DNA of 64,000 bases, taken from assembly GCA_031296755.1 (NCBI GenBank), contig JAUMMZ010000016.1, positions 14,768-78,767 on the forward strand, read 5' to 3'. How positions within the stretch are numbered: the first letter of the stretch is position 1; every line of letters starts with the position of its first letter. Origin of the DNA: Collinsella sp. (GTDB taxonomy: Bacteria > Actinomycetota > Coriobacteriia > Coriobacteriales > Coriobacteriaceae). Shown one piece after another: positions 1-8,233 of the stretch. The position numbers and the translations under genes are program-made. Under the pieces are notes generated by a model. It had not been told where the DNA came from. It did not search any database and worked only from the letters and a program-made list of their open reading frames with translations.

Positions 1-1728
1 GAGATTATTAAAACGCGCAACAAGTTTGCCAAAAGCGCATCGGAAGGCTTACAGAAAATCGAGACGGCTCTGCCGTATCTGATTGCCGCGCGTGCCACGC
101 AGGCGGTGTCGGCGCAGGATACCGATAGTGTGGCCTATACCGGTACGGCACTTGCCGTGCCCAGGACATCCGAGTCGGACTTCGCTGCGCTCAAAGGGTC
201 AGAGATCTCGACCGATGCCATTAAAGACACATCAGATGATTTAGAGCGTGCAGCCGAGGAGCTGCGGAAGGCTTCTGAGGACACGGCGAAGGCTAAAGAG
301 CGCGCTTGGCTGGCGGATTGTGGTGGGTCGGACGAGAGTTCGATTGGCAAGTACTCGTGTATGTGGGAGCGTGCGAGGAGTTTGGCAAAGCTCTCGGGTG
401 AGCAGAACCCGCATTATGCCTCGAGCATTTCGTGGGAGCCACAGGTGGCGCTCGACCGCGCGAAGACCTACTACCGTCAACGCCTGGCAGACGAAAAACC
501 GCATGGTTCAAGCGTCGAGACGAAGGCGGAGTCGGCGGCGCGCAAGGCGTTTTACACCTATGCGAGTACAGAGGTCAATCGTGCATATGTAACCGAGGAC
601 GGAGATGAAGTCGCTTCCTATATCCCGCTGTTGCCGCGCAACACTGACGAGGTGCGAGCGACGGAACTCTATACCGATACGGTGTGGCCAACCAGTGCCA
701 TCGATGGCAAGACGTATCTGCATTACGGAACGAGTTGCCCCAACTATAAGAAGGGGGCGCCATGTGGGCTGGCCTCGGTTGCTGCTTATGACGGGCAGGA
801 CAAATGCAATAGATGCCATTTTGGTGTTTCGTCGCTCGGTGCCGTTGCGGCTCCTTCGACTTCTATCGAAAACGGCTTTGAGTACCACTTTGATCGATTC
901 AAAGAGGCTCTGGAAGACTACGTCGAATGCCGCAACAAAGAACTCGAACTTGAGCGTCAGACCGAGGATGAGGCCGACCGTGCGGGCAATGCGTTTGACC
1001 AGGCCATTAAAGCGCTTTCCGGCGAGCGCCCGCGTATCGCCCCACCTGGCCGTAACGGCGTGGTCGCCTTTGCAGTTTCGGGTGACATTACCAGCCCCGA
1101 TCAACTTAACTCCTCGTTTAACGCGGCAGTCAGGCTTGGCGATCGCGGTGCTATCTCTGCCGCGGTGCTGGCCCCCGATGAGGCGACGGCGCAAAACAAC
1201 GTGCTTTCGCGATTTTTCTCGACATTGAAGGAACGCTCGGGCGGCGTTGCCGGCGTGCTCGACGGCGTCATGGATGTTTGGGGACGGCTACTCGTGGGAT
1301 ACGGAGACATCCAAGGTTCGGCCGACGAACTTATGGACGAGATGATTAAAGACCTAGGAGGGGGCGGCGGTGCGTTGGGCTCCATTGCATCGTGGCTCGG
1401 CGATACCGTTTCGGCGTCCGTGGCGGCGCTAGGTTTGGAACCGTGCGACTTGCGCCTGCGAAAGCCGGTGCTGACCGATTCCGCCAACGTCATTAAGAGT
1501 CCGGGGTCTGACATTGCGGGTCTCTCTCAAACGCAAGACAAACTGCGAAGTATTCCGTTGGGCGTGACCGATCCCAAGGCGCTTTGCGAGGCGTTGGAAT
1601 ATCAAATCGAACGCACCATTAGCGGTACGGTGTTCACACTTGCGGAGATTCCTCTGCCCGGCGGTGGCTCCATCCCGCTCACCGTCGATGTCGCCACGCT
1701 GGTTGGCGCTCTGGGCGGTGGGTCGTAA
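1..1728 (+). CDS. Unrecognised protein of a Flp/Tad pilus locus, 5' end cut by window
   Basis: The reading frame is open from base 1 to the TAA at 1726-1728, so the N-terminus lies outside the window; at least 575 residues are present. I do not recognise a family. Visible features are a charged, helix-prone stretch rich in Glu, Asp, Lys and Ala coded around 230-300, several Cys pairs (CPNYKKGAPC and CNRC, coded near 735-820) that could form disulfides or bind metal, and a glycine-rich C-terminus ending GALGGGS. The stop overlaps the ATG of the TadE-like gene by one base, so the two are translationally coupled. By position it is probably a secreted or surface component encoded with the Tad pilus genes. 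That role is inferred from context only. Confidence 0.6.
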   Translation, partial: EIIKTRNKFAKSASEGLQKIETALPYLIAARATQAVSAQDTDSVAYTGTALAVPRTSESDFAALKGSEISTDAIKDTSDDLERAAEELRKASEDTAKAKERAWLADCGGSDESSIGKYSCMWERARSLAKLSGEQNPHYASSISWEPQVALDRAKTYYRQRLADEKPHGSSVETKAESAARKAFYTYASTEVNRAYVTEDGDEVASYIPLLPRNTDEVRATELYTDTVWPTSAIDGKTYLHYGTSCPNYKKGAPCGLASVAAYDGQDKCNRCHFGVSSLGAVAAPSTSIENGFEYHFDRFKEALEDYVECRNKELELERQTEDEADRAGNAFDQAIKALSGERPRIAPPGRNGVVAFAVSGDITSPDQLNSSFNAAVRLGDRGAISAAVLAPDEATAQNNVLSRFFSTLKERSGGVAGVLDGVMDVWGRLLVGYGDIQGSADELMDEMIKDLGGGGGALGSIASWLGDTVSASVAALGLEPCDLRLRKPVLTDSANVIKSPGSDIAGLSQTQDKLRSIPLGVTDPKALCEALEYQIERTISGTVFTLAEIPLPGGGSIPLTVDVATLVGALGGGS

Positions 1729-2204
1729 TGAGTATCCGCATGCGTCTGCGCGAGGAGCGCGCCCAAGCGACGGTTGAGATGGCAGTGGTTACGCCCGTTT
1801 TGCTGGTGCTGGCACTCATCGTGTACAACGTCATGATCTTTGCCAGCGCTGTCGCGCGCTTCGACCGCGTGGTGCCCGACATCGTGCTGGCGCACGCTGT
1901 GGCGCCGGGCGGGGAGGGTGACGAGAGCTCTGCCGATGCCTCGGCGACGGTTCAGACTCAAATTCTGAATGCCATGGAAGGCTATGACTTGCAGATCGAA
2001 GTGTCGAGCGAGCAAGGCGCGGAGGCATCGGATGGTGGCCTGCTCTCCCTATCCGGTACGTTTAGGACCTACACCTGCACCATGCACTATGAGCCGTGGC
2101 CGACTTCTCTCAGCATCGCTGGCGTTCCGCTGGGGGCGCCGACAACGTTGTCGCACGAGCGCGCGGTGACGGTCGATCCGTGGCGTCCGGGGGTGGTCAT
2201 GTGA
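1728..2204 (+). CDS. TadE-like pilus assembly / pseudopilin protein
   Basis: 158 residues. The N-terminus has the TadE pattern: a short basic leader (MSIRMRLREERAQATVEM) with a Glu five residues before the hydrophobic segment VVTPVLLVLALIVYNVMIF, followed by a soluble extracytoplasmic domain. TadE-family proteins are minor pseudopilins, processed by a prepilin peptidase and placed in the membrane to help assemble Flp/Tad pili. The start codon overlaps the upstream stop (TAATG) and the end overlaps the next gene (ATGTGA), so all three genes are one translationally coupled unit. The family assignment rests on the leader and hydrophobic segment; the C-terminal part is not diagnostic. Confidence 0.7.
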   Translation: MSIRMRLREERAQATVEMAVVTPVLLVLALIVYNVMIFASAVARFDRVVPDIVLAHAVAPGGEGDESSADASATVQTQILNAMEGYDLQIEVSSEQGAEASDGGLLSLSGTFRTYTCTMHYEPWPTSLSIAGVPLGAPTTLSHERAVTVDPWRPGVVM

Positions 2205-2560
2205 CCGCGGTCTCGTCCTACATCGCTTACGCGCGGGCACTCAACAGGCTGGGTTGGACGCCGGCCGAGTTTGTGGTGGCGGAGTCGTTTGCCGTGCGCC
2301 TGCGCGGCATGCTGGGACGGCGTCCGGTTGCCGCCAATGGCCTGCCGCTTGTCATGGCATTTCCGCACTGTTCCTCAGTCCACACGTGTTTTATGGCCTA
2401 TCCCATCGACATCGCCTTTATCGATGCAAGCGGCTACGTTCTCGTATGCTACGAAAACGTACGTCCATGGCGTATGTGCTCCTGCCCCGGCGCCTGGGGC
2501 GTACTAGAGCGTCCTTCAATCATTGTTTCGACCCCTGCTCTCCAACGCGTGCCGGCTTAA
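2201..2560 (+). CDS. DUF192 family protein
   Basis: 119 residues, starting at GTG 2201, which overlaps the stop of the TadE-like gene by 4 bases. An ATG upstream at 2096 would run deep into that gene and is rejected. The core matches the DUF192 pattern: RLRGMLGRRP near the N-terminus, then CSSVHTCFMAYPIDIAFID and a hydrophobic strand VLVCYENVRPW. DUF192 proteins are small beta-rich proteins of uncertain function, often secreted or lipoprotein-linked in other bacteria. Here no signal peptide is visible. In actinobacteria the family is commonly found beside tad genes, which fits this context. No biochemical role can be assigned. Confidence 0.75.
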   Translation: MTAVSSYIAYARALNRLGWTPAEFVVAESFAVRLRGMLGRRPVAANGLPLVMAFPHCSSVHTCFMAYPIDIAFIDASGYVLVCYENVRPWRMCSCPGAWGVLERPSIIVSTPALQRVPA

Positions 2561-2618
2561 GAATTGGCGACAGTGGACTTTCGTCATACGAAATTGGGTA
2601 AGATGGAGGAGAAGATGC

Positions 2619-2885
2619 ATGGATGTTGAGATCCATCCCAACGCTAAAAAGCACCTGACGGAAAAGCAGGTACTAGGTGCCTGGTTCGCGGTTACTGAGT
2701 GCATTCGCCGCGAGTCGGAGGACGAGCCGCCGAGATGGCTTGCCATTGGATGGCTTCCAGATGGTCGAAGTGTGGAACTTGTTGCGGTCGAGCTTGTCCG
2801 TGGGTGGCTTATCATTCATGCCTTGTCTCCAGTCCAGAAGAAATTCTGGCAAGAGATCGAGCGAGCTCGGCAGAGGGGTCGATGA
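2619..2885 (+). CDS. Putative toxin of a type II toxin-antitoxin pair
   Basis: 88 residues, starting at ATG 2619 behind a good ribosome site (GGAGGAGAAG, 2605-2614). The frame continues upstream but there lacks a ribosome site and is low-complexity. The protein begins MDVEIHPNAKKHLTEKQV, has a central strand-rich part (RWLAIGWLPDGRSVELVAVE) and ends in a basic helix (KKFWQEIERARQRGR). This is the size and layout of small BrnT/DUF4258- or RelE-like ribonuclease toxins, but I cannot name the family. The strongest argument is the neighbour: the next gene overlaps by 4 bases (ATGA) and encodes a ribbon-helix-helix protein. In type II modules such proteins bind the operator and neutralise the toxin. 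Confidence 0.5.
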   Translation: MDVEIHPNAKKHLTEKQVLGAWFAVTECIRRESEDEPPRWLAIGWLPDGRSVELVAVELVRGWLIIHALSPVQKKFWQEIERARQRGR

Positions 2886-3169
2886 TGGGCAAGACGTATA
2901 CGGCCGCTAATGGTCAGGTTGTAACGGATGAAATGATTGACGCGTGGTGCGAGTCGTACGAGCGCGGAGAGTTTCCGGATGGCGAACACACCGTTGGTGG
3001 GATCGTGCGTGGACGGCCCCCGCTCTCAGGTGAGGGGACGGCAACGCTGTCGGTCAAGATTCCTCTGGGAATGAAGGAGGCCATTCGTCGACGGGCGGCT
3101 GCCGAGGGGATGACGCCAAGTGAGTTTGCCCGTGCGGCTCTGAGCGAAAAACTTCTTGCTGCCGGCTGA
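2882..3169 (+). CDS. Ribbon-helix-helix antitoxin-like protein
   Basis: 95 residues. The start ATG 2882 overlaps the stop of the putative toxin; a second ATG follows directly at 2885. The N-terminal half (YTAANGQVVTDEMIDAWCES) is a linker or partner-binding region. The C-terminal 40 residues form a ribbon-helix-helix motif: the beta strand TATLSVKIPL followed by the helices MKEAIRRRAAAEGM and TPSEFARAALSEKLL. Such proteins dimerise, bind palindromic operators and often act as antitoxins that repress their own operon. The toxin-first order is like that of BrnTA and HicAB systems. Function is inferred from fold and context. Confidence 0.6.
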   Translation: MMGKTYTAANGQVVTDEMIDAWCESYERGEFPDGEHTVGGIVRGRPPLSGEGTATLSVKIPLGMKEAIRRRAAAEGMTPSEFARAALSEKLLAAG

Positions 3170-3232
3170 TGCCTCTGACGTGCCGATTTATAGAACCGAG
3201 GCTGTGCTCAAAAACTTTTTTAAAATTCTCGG

Positions 3233-3260
3233 TTGACCGGAACGCGTCCTTGGTTATACT
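3233..3260 (+). promoter_or_regulatory. Promoter of tRNA-Phe
   Basis: TTGACC at 3233-3238 and TATACT at 3255-3260 with a 16-bp spacer, 32 bases before the tRNA. This is a near-consensus vegetative promoter. Confidence 0.7.
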
Positions 3261-3292
3261 AATCAAGCCTTGAAACAAGGCACACCTCAAAT

Positions 3293-3365
<73 letters not shown>

Positions 3366-3378
3366 CCTTGAATTGACT

Positions 3379-3406
3379 AGGACCTCTGCAAAGGGGTCCT
3401 TTTCTT
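3379..3406 (+). terminator. Rho-independent terminator of tRNA-Phe
   Basis: Stem AGGACC (3379-3384) / GGTCCT (3395-3400) followed by TTTCTTTT. Unlike the other tRNAs here, no duplicated tRNA tail follows. Confidence 0.8.
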
Positions 3407-3644
3407 TTATGTGGACCCGCGGAAAATGCATCCCAGTCTTTTGCGAAAAACGGGACGCGCTTTCCGGCGCTTACTTCCGACGTGCGTGCACATCTCGGGC
3501 CCGCCCGCTCAGACATTCCTCCCGCTTTTGCGCCACTTTACAGACCGTTCGGTCGTCTGTCCGCACGCGCGGGTATACTCAAAACGATACTTATCCTATG
3601 CAATACGATGCAGGCTCGGCCTGCACGATCCGAAGGGGGCAGTG

Positions 3645-4706
3645 ATGGAGAGGATACTCGGCGTTAATCTCTCTGGCTGGTTTATTCCCGAGCCTTGGGT
3701 GACCCCGTCGCTATACGCGGCGACCGGTGCATCCAATGCGGCCGAGCTGCAGGAGGCCATGGGCACCGCCGCCTATAACGAGCGCATGCGCCGTCATTAC
3801 GAGACGTTTGTGAGCGAGGATGATTTCCGTCGCATGGCGCAGATCGGCCTCAACGCCGTGCGCCTGCCGGTGCCTTGGTATGCCTTTGGCTCACAGGAGT
3901 CCGATGCCTCCTACATCTCGGTTGTCGATTACATCGACCGCGCGATTGAGTGGGCTGTCAAGTACAACATTCGCGTGCTGCTTGACCTGGCGACTGTGCC
4001 CGGTGGCCAGGGCGATTCCAACGATTCGCCCGCCACGCCGGAGGCTGTTGCCGAGTGGCATTCGTCCACTAACGGCCGCCATGTCGCACTCGACGTGCTC
4101 GAGCGCTTGGCCGAGCGTTACGGCGAGGCCGAGAGCCTGCTGGGCATTGAGCTGCTGGATACGCCGCAGATGAGTGTCCGCAAGAGTCTCTTTGCCATGA
4201 CGGATGGCATTCCGGCTCACTACCTGCGCAATTTCTATCGCGATGCCTACGAGCTCGTCCGTTCGTATATGCCCGAGGATAAGATCGTCGTCTTCTCGTC
4301 TTCGGGGCATCCCAGCGAGTGGAAGCATTTTATGCGCGGCGCTAAGTACAAGAACGTCTACATGGACCTTCACCTGTACCATTACCGCGACGAACATGCG
4401 CTCGACATCACGAGCCCCCGCGGGCTGACGACGGCGATTTCGCGCAACAAGCGCGAGCTTAAAGAGGCGATTTCGACTGGGTTCCCCGTGCTGGTGGGCG
4501 AATGGTCGGGCGCGGCGATCTTTGCCAACTCGTCGGTTACGCCCGAGGGCCGCAATGCCTACGAGCGCGTGTTTATTGCCAACCAGCTGGCTTCGTTTGC
4601 GCCGGCTGCCGGTTGGTTCTTCCAAACGTGGAAGACCGAGAAGCGCATTGCAGCATGGGACGCCCGCGCGGCGCTCGGTACGCTCGAGCGCGGCATGATT
4701 GAATAG
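3645..4706 (+). CDS. GH5-type glycoside hydrolase-like protein (exo-beta-1,3-glucanase fold), acid/base residue altered
   Basis: 353 residues from ATG 3645, with AGGGGGC 7 bases upstream; the open frame further upstream lacks family similarity. The layout follows GH5 (BglC/COG2730): GVNLSGWFIPEPW at the N-terminus, GLNAVRLPVPWYAFG, LLDLATVPGGQ, LGIELLDTPQ, VYMDLHLYHY and the nucleophile motif VLVGEWSGA. There is no signal peptide, so it is probably cytoplasmic. One oddity stands out: the acid/base Glu of the usual NEP motif is replaced, reading DTP. The protein may therefore be inactive as a normal hydrolase or use another residue, while the nucleophile Glu (GEW) is kept. It lies alone upstream of rsmI, 6 bases apart, so the two may be cotranscribed. 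Confidence 0.75.
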   Translation: MERILGVNLSGWFIPEPWVTPSLYAATGASNAAELQEAMGTAAYNERMRRHYETFVSEDDFRRMAQIGLNAVRLPVPWYAFGSQESDASYISVVDYIDRAIEWAVKYNIRVLLDLATVPGGQGDSNDSPATPEAVAEWHSSTNGRHVALDVLERLAERYGEAESLLGIELLDTPQMSVRKSLFAMTDGIPAHYLRNFYRDAYELVRSYMPEDKIVVFSSSGHPSEWKHFMRGAKYKNVYMDLHLYHYRDEHALDITSPRGLTTAISRNKRELKEAISTGFPVLVGEWSGAAIFANSSVTPEGRNAYERVFIANQLASFAPAAGWFFQTWKTEKRIAAWDARAALGTLERGMIE

Positions 4707-4712
4707 GTTGAT

Positions 4713-5591
4713 ATGACGCAAAACAGCGCCCATACGGGCAAACTCTATGTGGTCGGCACGCCCATCGGCAACCTGGGCGACCTGTCCCCGCGCGTGGGCG
4801 AAGCCTTTGCCGCTGCCGATGTCATCTGCTGCGAAGACACGCGTGTGACGTCAAAGCTGCTGATGCACCTGGGCATTTCCAAGCCGCTTGTCCGTTGTGA
4901 CGAGAATGTGATCGCCAGCCGCGCCGCCGGCCTGGTTGACCGTCTGCTGGCGGGGGAGACCCTCGCCTTTGCCTCGGACGCCGGCATGCCGAGCGTGTCC
5001 GATCCCGGCCAGGCGCTAGTTGAGGCGGCGCGTGAGGCCGATGTGCCCGTCGAAGTTATTCCCGGGCCCTCTGCTTGCGTCACGGCACTTGTTTCGTCCG
5101 GCATTCCCTGCGAGCATTTCTTCTTCGAAGGCTTTTTGGGTCGCAAGCACGGCGACCGCGTGCGCCGACTGCAGCGCCTTGCCGTGGTGCCCGGCGCGCT
5201 CATCTTCTACGAGTCTCCACATCGCATCGTGGCGACGCTCGAGGCCGTGGCGGAGGTCTTTCCCCAACGTGAGGTTGCCGTCTGCCGCGAACTCACCAAG
5301 CTGCACGAGGAGGTCTTGCGCGGGCCCGCTGCCCAGCTTGCCGAGGAGCTGCGTGCTCGCGGCGAGGTAAAGGGCGAGATTGCGCTGGTCATCGCGCCGC
5401 CGAGCGAGGGTGAGGAGGCCGGTATCGTGCCGGTTGGCGCCGCGGCAGCGGATCCCGACGAGGCCCTGCGCGAGGATATCCGCGCCGCGCTCGAGGAGGG
5501 GGAGCCCGCGTCTGCGGTGGCCAAGCGCCTGTCTCAGAAGTATTCGCGCCGCAAGCGCGATGTCTATGCCATGGTGCTCGATATGCAATAG
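4713..5591 (+). CDS. rsmI: 16S rRNA 2'-O-ribose C1402 methyltransferase
   Basis: 292 residues, the usual length. RsmI transfers a methyl group from S-adenosylmethionine to the 2'-O of C1402 in the 16S rRNA decoding centre. The tetrapyrrole-methylase-like fold is visible as VVGTPIGNLGDLSPR at the N-terminus, CCEDTRVTSKLL, ASDAGMPSVSDPG and the loop IPGPSACVTAL, followed by FEGFLGRKHGDR. The C-terminal 60 residues carry the common RsmI helical tail (LREDIRAALEEG, KYSRRKRDVYAMVLDMQ). It starts at ATG 4713, 6 bases after the GH5-like gene, with only a weak ribosome site. It is followed after 69 bases by metG, which has its own strong ribosome site. Confidence 0.95.
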   Translation: MTQNSAHTGKLYVVGTPIGNLGDLSPRVGEAFAAADVICCEDTRVTSKLLMHLGISKPLVRCDENVIASRAAGLVDRLLAGETLAFASDAGMPSVSDPGQALVEAAREADVPVEVIPGPSACVTALVSSGIPCEHFFFEGFLGRKHGDRVRRLQRLAVVPGALIFYESPHRIVATLEAVAEVFPQREVAVCRELTKLHEEVLRGPAAQLAEELRARGEVKGEIALVIAPPSEGEEAGIVPVGAAAADPDEALREDIRAALEEGEPASAVAKRLSQKYSRRKRDVYAMVLDMQ

Positions 5592-5660
5592 ATGGAGGAT
5601 ATCCAGCCCTTGCGCTAGAATCATCCTCTGTATGCAACGTTTTTCTGGAGGACAAACCCC

Positions 5661-7262
5661 ATGGATCAAAGCAAGCCTTCGTTCTTTATCACGACGCCCA
5701 TCTACTACGTCAACGCCGATCCGCACCTGGGCACGGCTTATTCCACCATCATCGCCGATGTTCAGGCTCGCTATCGCCGCTCCGCCGGCTATAACGTCAA
5801 GTTCCTGACCGGCATGGACGAGCACGGCGAGAAGGTCGCCGAGGCCGCAGCCAAGCACAACATGACGCCGCAGGAGTGGACCGACAGCCAGGCCCCGCAC
5901 TTCAAGGAGCTTTGGAGCAAACTCGAGATCTCCAACGATGACTTCATCCGCACCACCGAGCCGCGCCAGCATCATGCCGTGCAGTACCTGTGGGAGCGCA
6001 TGAAGGAGTCCGGCTACCTGTATAAGGGCAGCTACGACGGTTGGTATTGCGTGCCTGACGAGACCTACTTCACCGACACGCAGGTCCAGAAGGGTGACGA
6101 GGAGTACGGCAGCGTCGGCCAGCACCTGTGCCCCGACTGCCACCGTCCGCTCGAGCGCGTGCAGGAGGAGTCCTACTTCTTTAAGCTTTCCGCTTTCCAG
6201 GACAAGCTGCTCAAGCTCTATGACGAGCACCCCGACTTTGTCGAGCCCGCGTTCCGTATGAACGAGGTGCGCAGCTTTGTCGAGGGCGGCCTCAACGACC
6301 TTTCCGTGAGCCGTACGAGCTTTGACTGGGGCATTCAGGTTCCGTTTGACGAGGGCCACGTGACCTATGTGTGGTTCGACGCGCTGCTCAACTATATGAC
6401 GGCTGTCGGCTACGGTGTCGATACCGACGAGGCCCGTGCCGAGCTGGCCTATCGCTGGCCCGCGCAGTTCCACATCGTGGGCAAGGACATCATCCGTTTC
6501 CACTGCGTCATTTGGCCGGCCATGCTCATGGCCATTGGCGAGGCCCTGCCCGAGCACGTCTTTGCCCATGGCTTCCTGACCGTGCGCAATGCCGAGACCG
6601 GTAAGGCCGAGAAGATGTCCAAGAGCCGTGGCAACGCCATCGCCCCGCAGGATGTCATCGATATGCTGGGCGTCGAGGGCTATCGTTATTACTTTATGAC
6701 CGATGTGGTCCCCGGTACCGACGGCGCCATCAGCTTCGACCGCATGGAGCAGGTCTACAACGCCGACCTGGCCAACAGCTGGGGCAACCTTATCTCGCGT
6801 TCGCTCAACATGAGCGGCAAGTATTTTGACGGTTGCGCGCCCGCCAAGCCCGCATCGTTCGATGCGTTCGACAACCCGCTGGCAAAGATCGCCGATGGCC
6901 TGGTCGACCGCTACATGGCCAAGATGGACGTGCTCGATTACGGCGGAGCCAAGGATGAGGTCATGGAGCTCATCCACGCCGCCAACCACTACATCGAGGA
7001 CTCCGAGCCTTGGGCACTTGCCAAGGACGAGGCCAAGGCTGACGAGCTGGCGTTTGTGATCTACAACCTGCTCGAGGCCATCCGCATTGCCGCTCACCTG
7101 CTGATGCCGCTCATGCCCCAGACTTCTGCCGAGGCCCTGCGCCGCCTGTCCTGCGAGGACGAGGCCGCGAGCGACGACCTCAAGGGCATTTGCACTTGGG
7201 GCCTGCTTGCTGGTGGTCAGCCCGTCGAGAAGGGCGATCCGCTGTTCCCGCGTCTGGCGTAG
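5661..7262 (+). CDS. metG: Methionyl-tRNA synthetase
   Basis: 533 residues. A class I synthetase that charges tRNA-Met. The HIGH-type motif is PHLGTAYS after TPIYYVNAD, and the ATP-binding loop is KMSKSRGNAI. The connective domain carries YCVPDETYFTD and a single CPDC pair, so it is the short-zinc-knuckle form. The anticodon-binding helical domain follows, but the C-terminal tRNA-binding (EMAP-like) domain of longer MetRS proteins is absent, as in many short bacterial forms. The ribosome site CTGGAGG precedes ATG 5661. A terminator (7305-7340) separates it from rsmA. I saw no T-box leader upstream. Confidence 0.96.
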   Translation: MDQSKPSFFITTPIYYVNADPHLGTAYSTIIADVQARYRRSAGYNVKFLTGMDEHGEKVAEAAAKHNMTPQEWTDSQAPHFKELWSKLEISNDDFIRTTEPRQHHAVQYLWERMKESGYLYKGSYDGWYCVPDETYFTDTQVQKGDEEYGSVGQHLCPDCHRPLERVQEESYFFKLSAFQDKLLKLYDEHPDFVEPAFRMNEVRSFVEGGLNDLSVSRTSFDWGIQVPFDEGHVTYVWFDALLNYMTAVGYGVDTDEARAELAYRWPAQFHIVGKDIIRFHCVIWPAMLMAIGEALPEHVFAHGFLTVRNAETGKAEKMSKSRGNAIAPQDVIDMLGVEGYRYYFMTDVVPGTDGAISFDRMEQVYNADLANSWGNLISRSLNMSGKYFDGCAPAKPASFDAFDNPLAKIADGLVDRYMAKMDVLDYGGAKDEVMELIHAANHYIEDSEPWALAKDEAKADELAFVIYNLLEAIRIAAHLLMPLMPQTSAEALRRLSCEDEAASDDLKGICTWGLLAGGQPVEKGDPLFPRLA

Positions 7263-7304
7263 AGACCGCGCGAGCGCCATATCGGCAATTTGCTGTTTAG
7301 CTGT

Positions 7305-7340
7305 AAGGGCATGGCCGCCACGGTCCATGCCCTTTTGTTT
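7305..7340 (+). terminator. Terminator after metG
   Basis: Stem AAGGGCATGG (7305-7314) / CCATGCCCTT (7325-7334) followed by TTGTTT. Confidence 0.75.
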
Positions 7341-7372
7341 CAAGACGCCGCCATCATGCTAAGGAGGCAACC

Positions 7373-8233
7373 ATGACAACTTCGCCTTTGGCAAACCCCA
7401 CGGCCACCAGGGAGCTGCTAGAGGAGTTTGGCCTTGCGACTAAGCATCGCCTGGGCCAGAACTTTCTAATCGACAATCATGTGATCGAGCGTATCTGCGA
7501 GCTTTCCGAGCTCACGGGCGATGAGCGCGTGCTCGAGGTTGGCCCGGGCGTTGGTACGCTCACGCTTGCGCTGCTGCAGGAGGCGGCGTGTGTCACGTCG
7601 ATCGAGGCCGACCCCGAGCTCGAGCCGGTGCTCGATGCCCACGCCGCCGACTACGCCAACTTCCGCTTTATCATGGGCGACGCGCTCAAGGTGGGTCCGG
7701 AGCAGATTGAGCAGGCTGCGGGCGGTGAGCCGACGGTGTTTGTCGCGAACCTGCCCTATAACGTGGCGGCGACGATCATCCTGCAGTTCTTCCAGACGAT
7801 GCCTGCACTCAAGCGCGCCGTCGTCATGGTTCAAAAGGAGGTTGCCGATCGTATTGCCGCAGTGCCGGGTAACAAGACCTATGGTGGCTACACGGCAAAG
7901 CTGGGCCTGTATGCGCAGGTTACGGGTCGCTTTGAGGTTCCGCCGCGTTGCTTTATGCCGGCGCCGCACGTTGACTCGGCTGTCGTGCGTATCGACCGTG
8001 TTGACGGCGTGGTGCCCGAAGGACTCGATCGCGAATTTGTGGCCCGCGTGATTGATGCTGCATTTGCCCAGCGTCGCAAGACCATCCGCAATTCCATGAG
8101 CGCCAACGGCTTTGCCAAGGACGTGCTCGATGCCGCCTTTGAGGCTTGCGGTATCGCACCCACCACGCGCGCCGAGACGCTTGATGTTGCCGACTTTGTC
8201 CGTCTGGCCCGGGAGCTAATCCATGATGCCTAA
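7373..8233 (+). CDS. rsmA: 16S rRNA (A1518/A1519) dimethyltransferase
   Basis: 286 residues, starting at ATG 7373 behind AAGGAGG. RsmA/KsgA dimethylates two adjacent adenosines at the end of 16S helix 45 late in small-subunit maturation. Signatures: HRLGQNFLID at the N-terminus, the SAM-binding loop LEVGPGVGTLT, the acidic residue of SIEADPEL, the catalytic NLPYNVA motif and the substrate-pocket region FMPAPHVDSAVV. The C-terminal helical domain (RRKTIRNSM) is complete. The last 11 bases overlap tatD, so translation is coupled. The usual neighbour rnmV (RNase M5) is not present in this cluster. Confidence 0.96.
   Translation: MTTSPLANPTATRELLEEFGLATKHRLGQNFLIDNHVIERICELSELTGDERVLEVGPGVGTLTLALLQEAACVTSIEADPELEPVLDAHAADYANFRFIMGDALKVGPEQIEQAAGGEPTVFVANLPYNVAATIILQFFQTMPALKRAVVMVQKEVADRIAAVPGNKTYGGYTAKLGLYAQVTGRFEVPPRCFMPAPHVDSAVVRIDRVDGVVPEGLDREFVARVIDAAFAQRRKTIRNSMSANGFAKDVLDAAFEACGIAPTTRAETLDVADFVRLARELIHDA

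Noticed and set aside
5016..7343. Long open frame of 775 codons opposite metG and rsmI
   Set aside because: It mirrors the codon bias of the real genes on the plus strand. Both plus-strand genes are full-length family members, and the antisense product has no recognisable domain.
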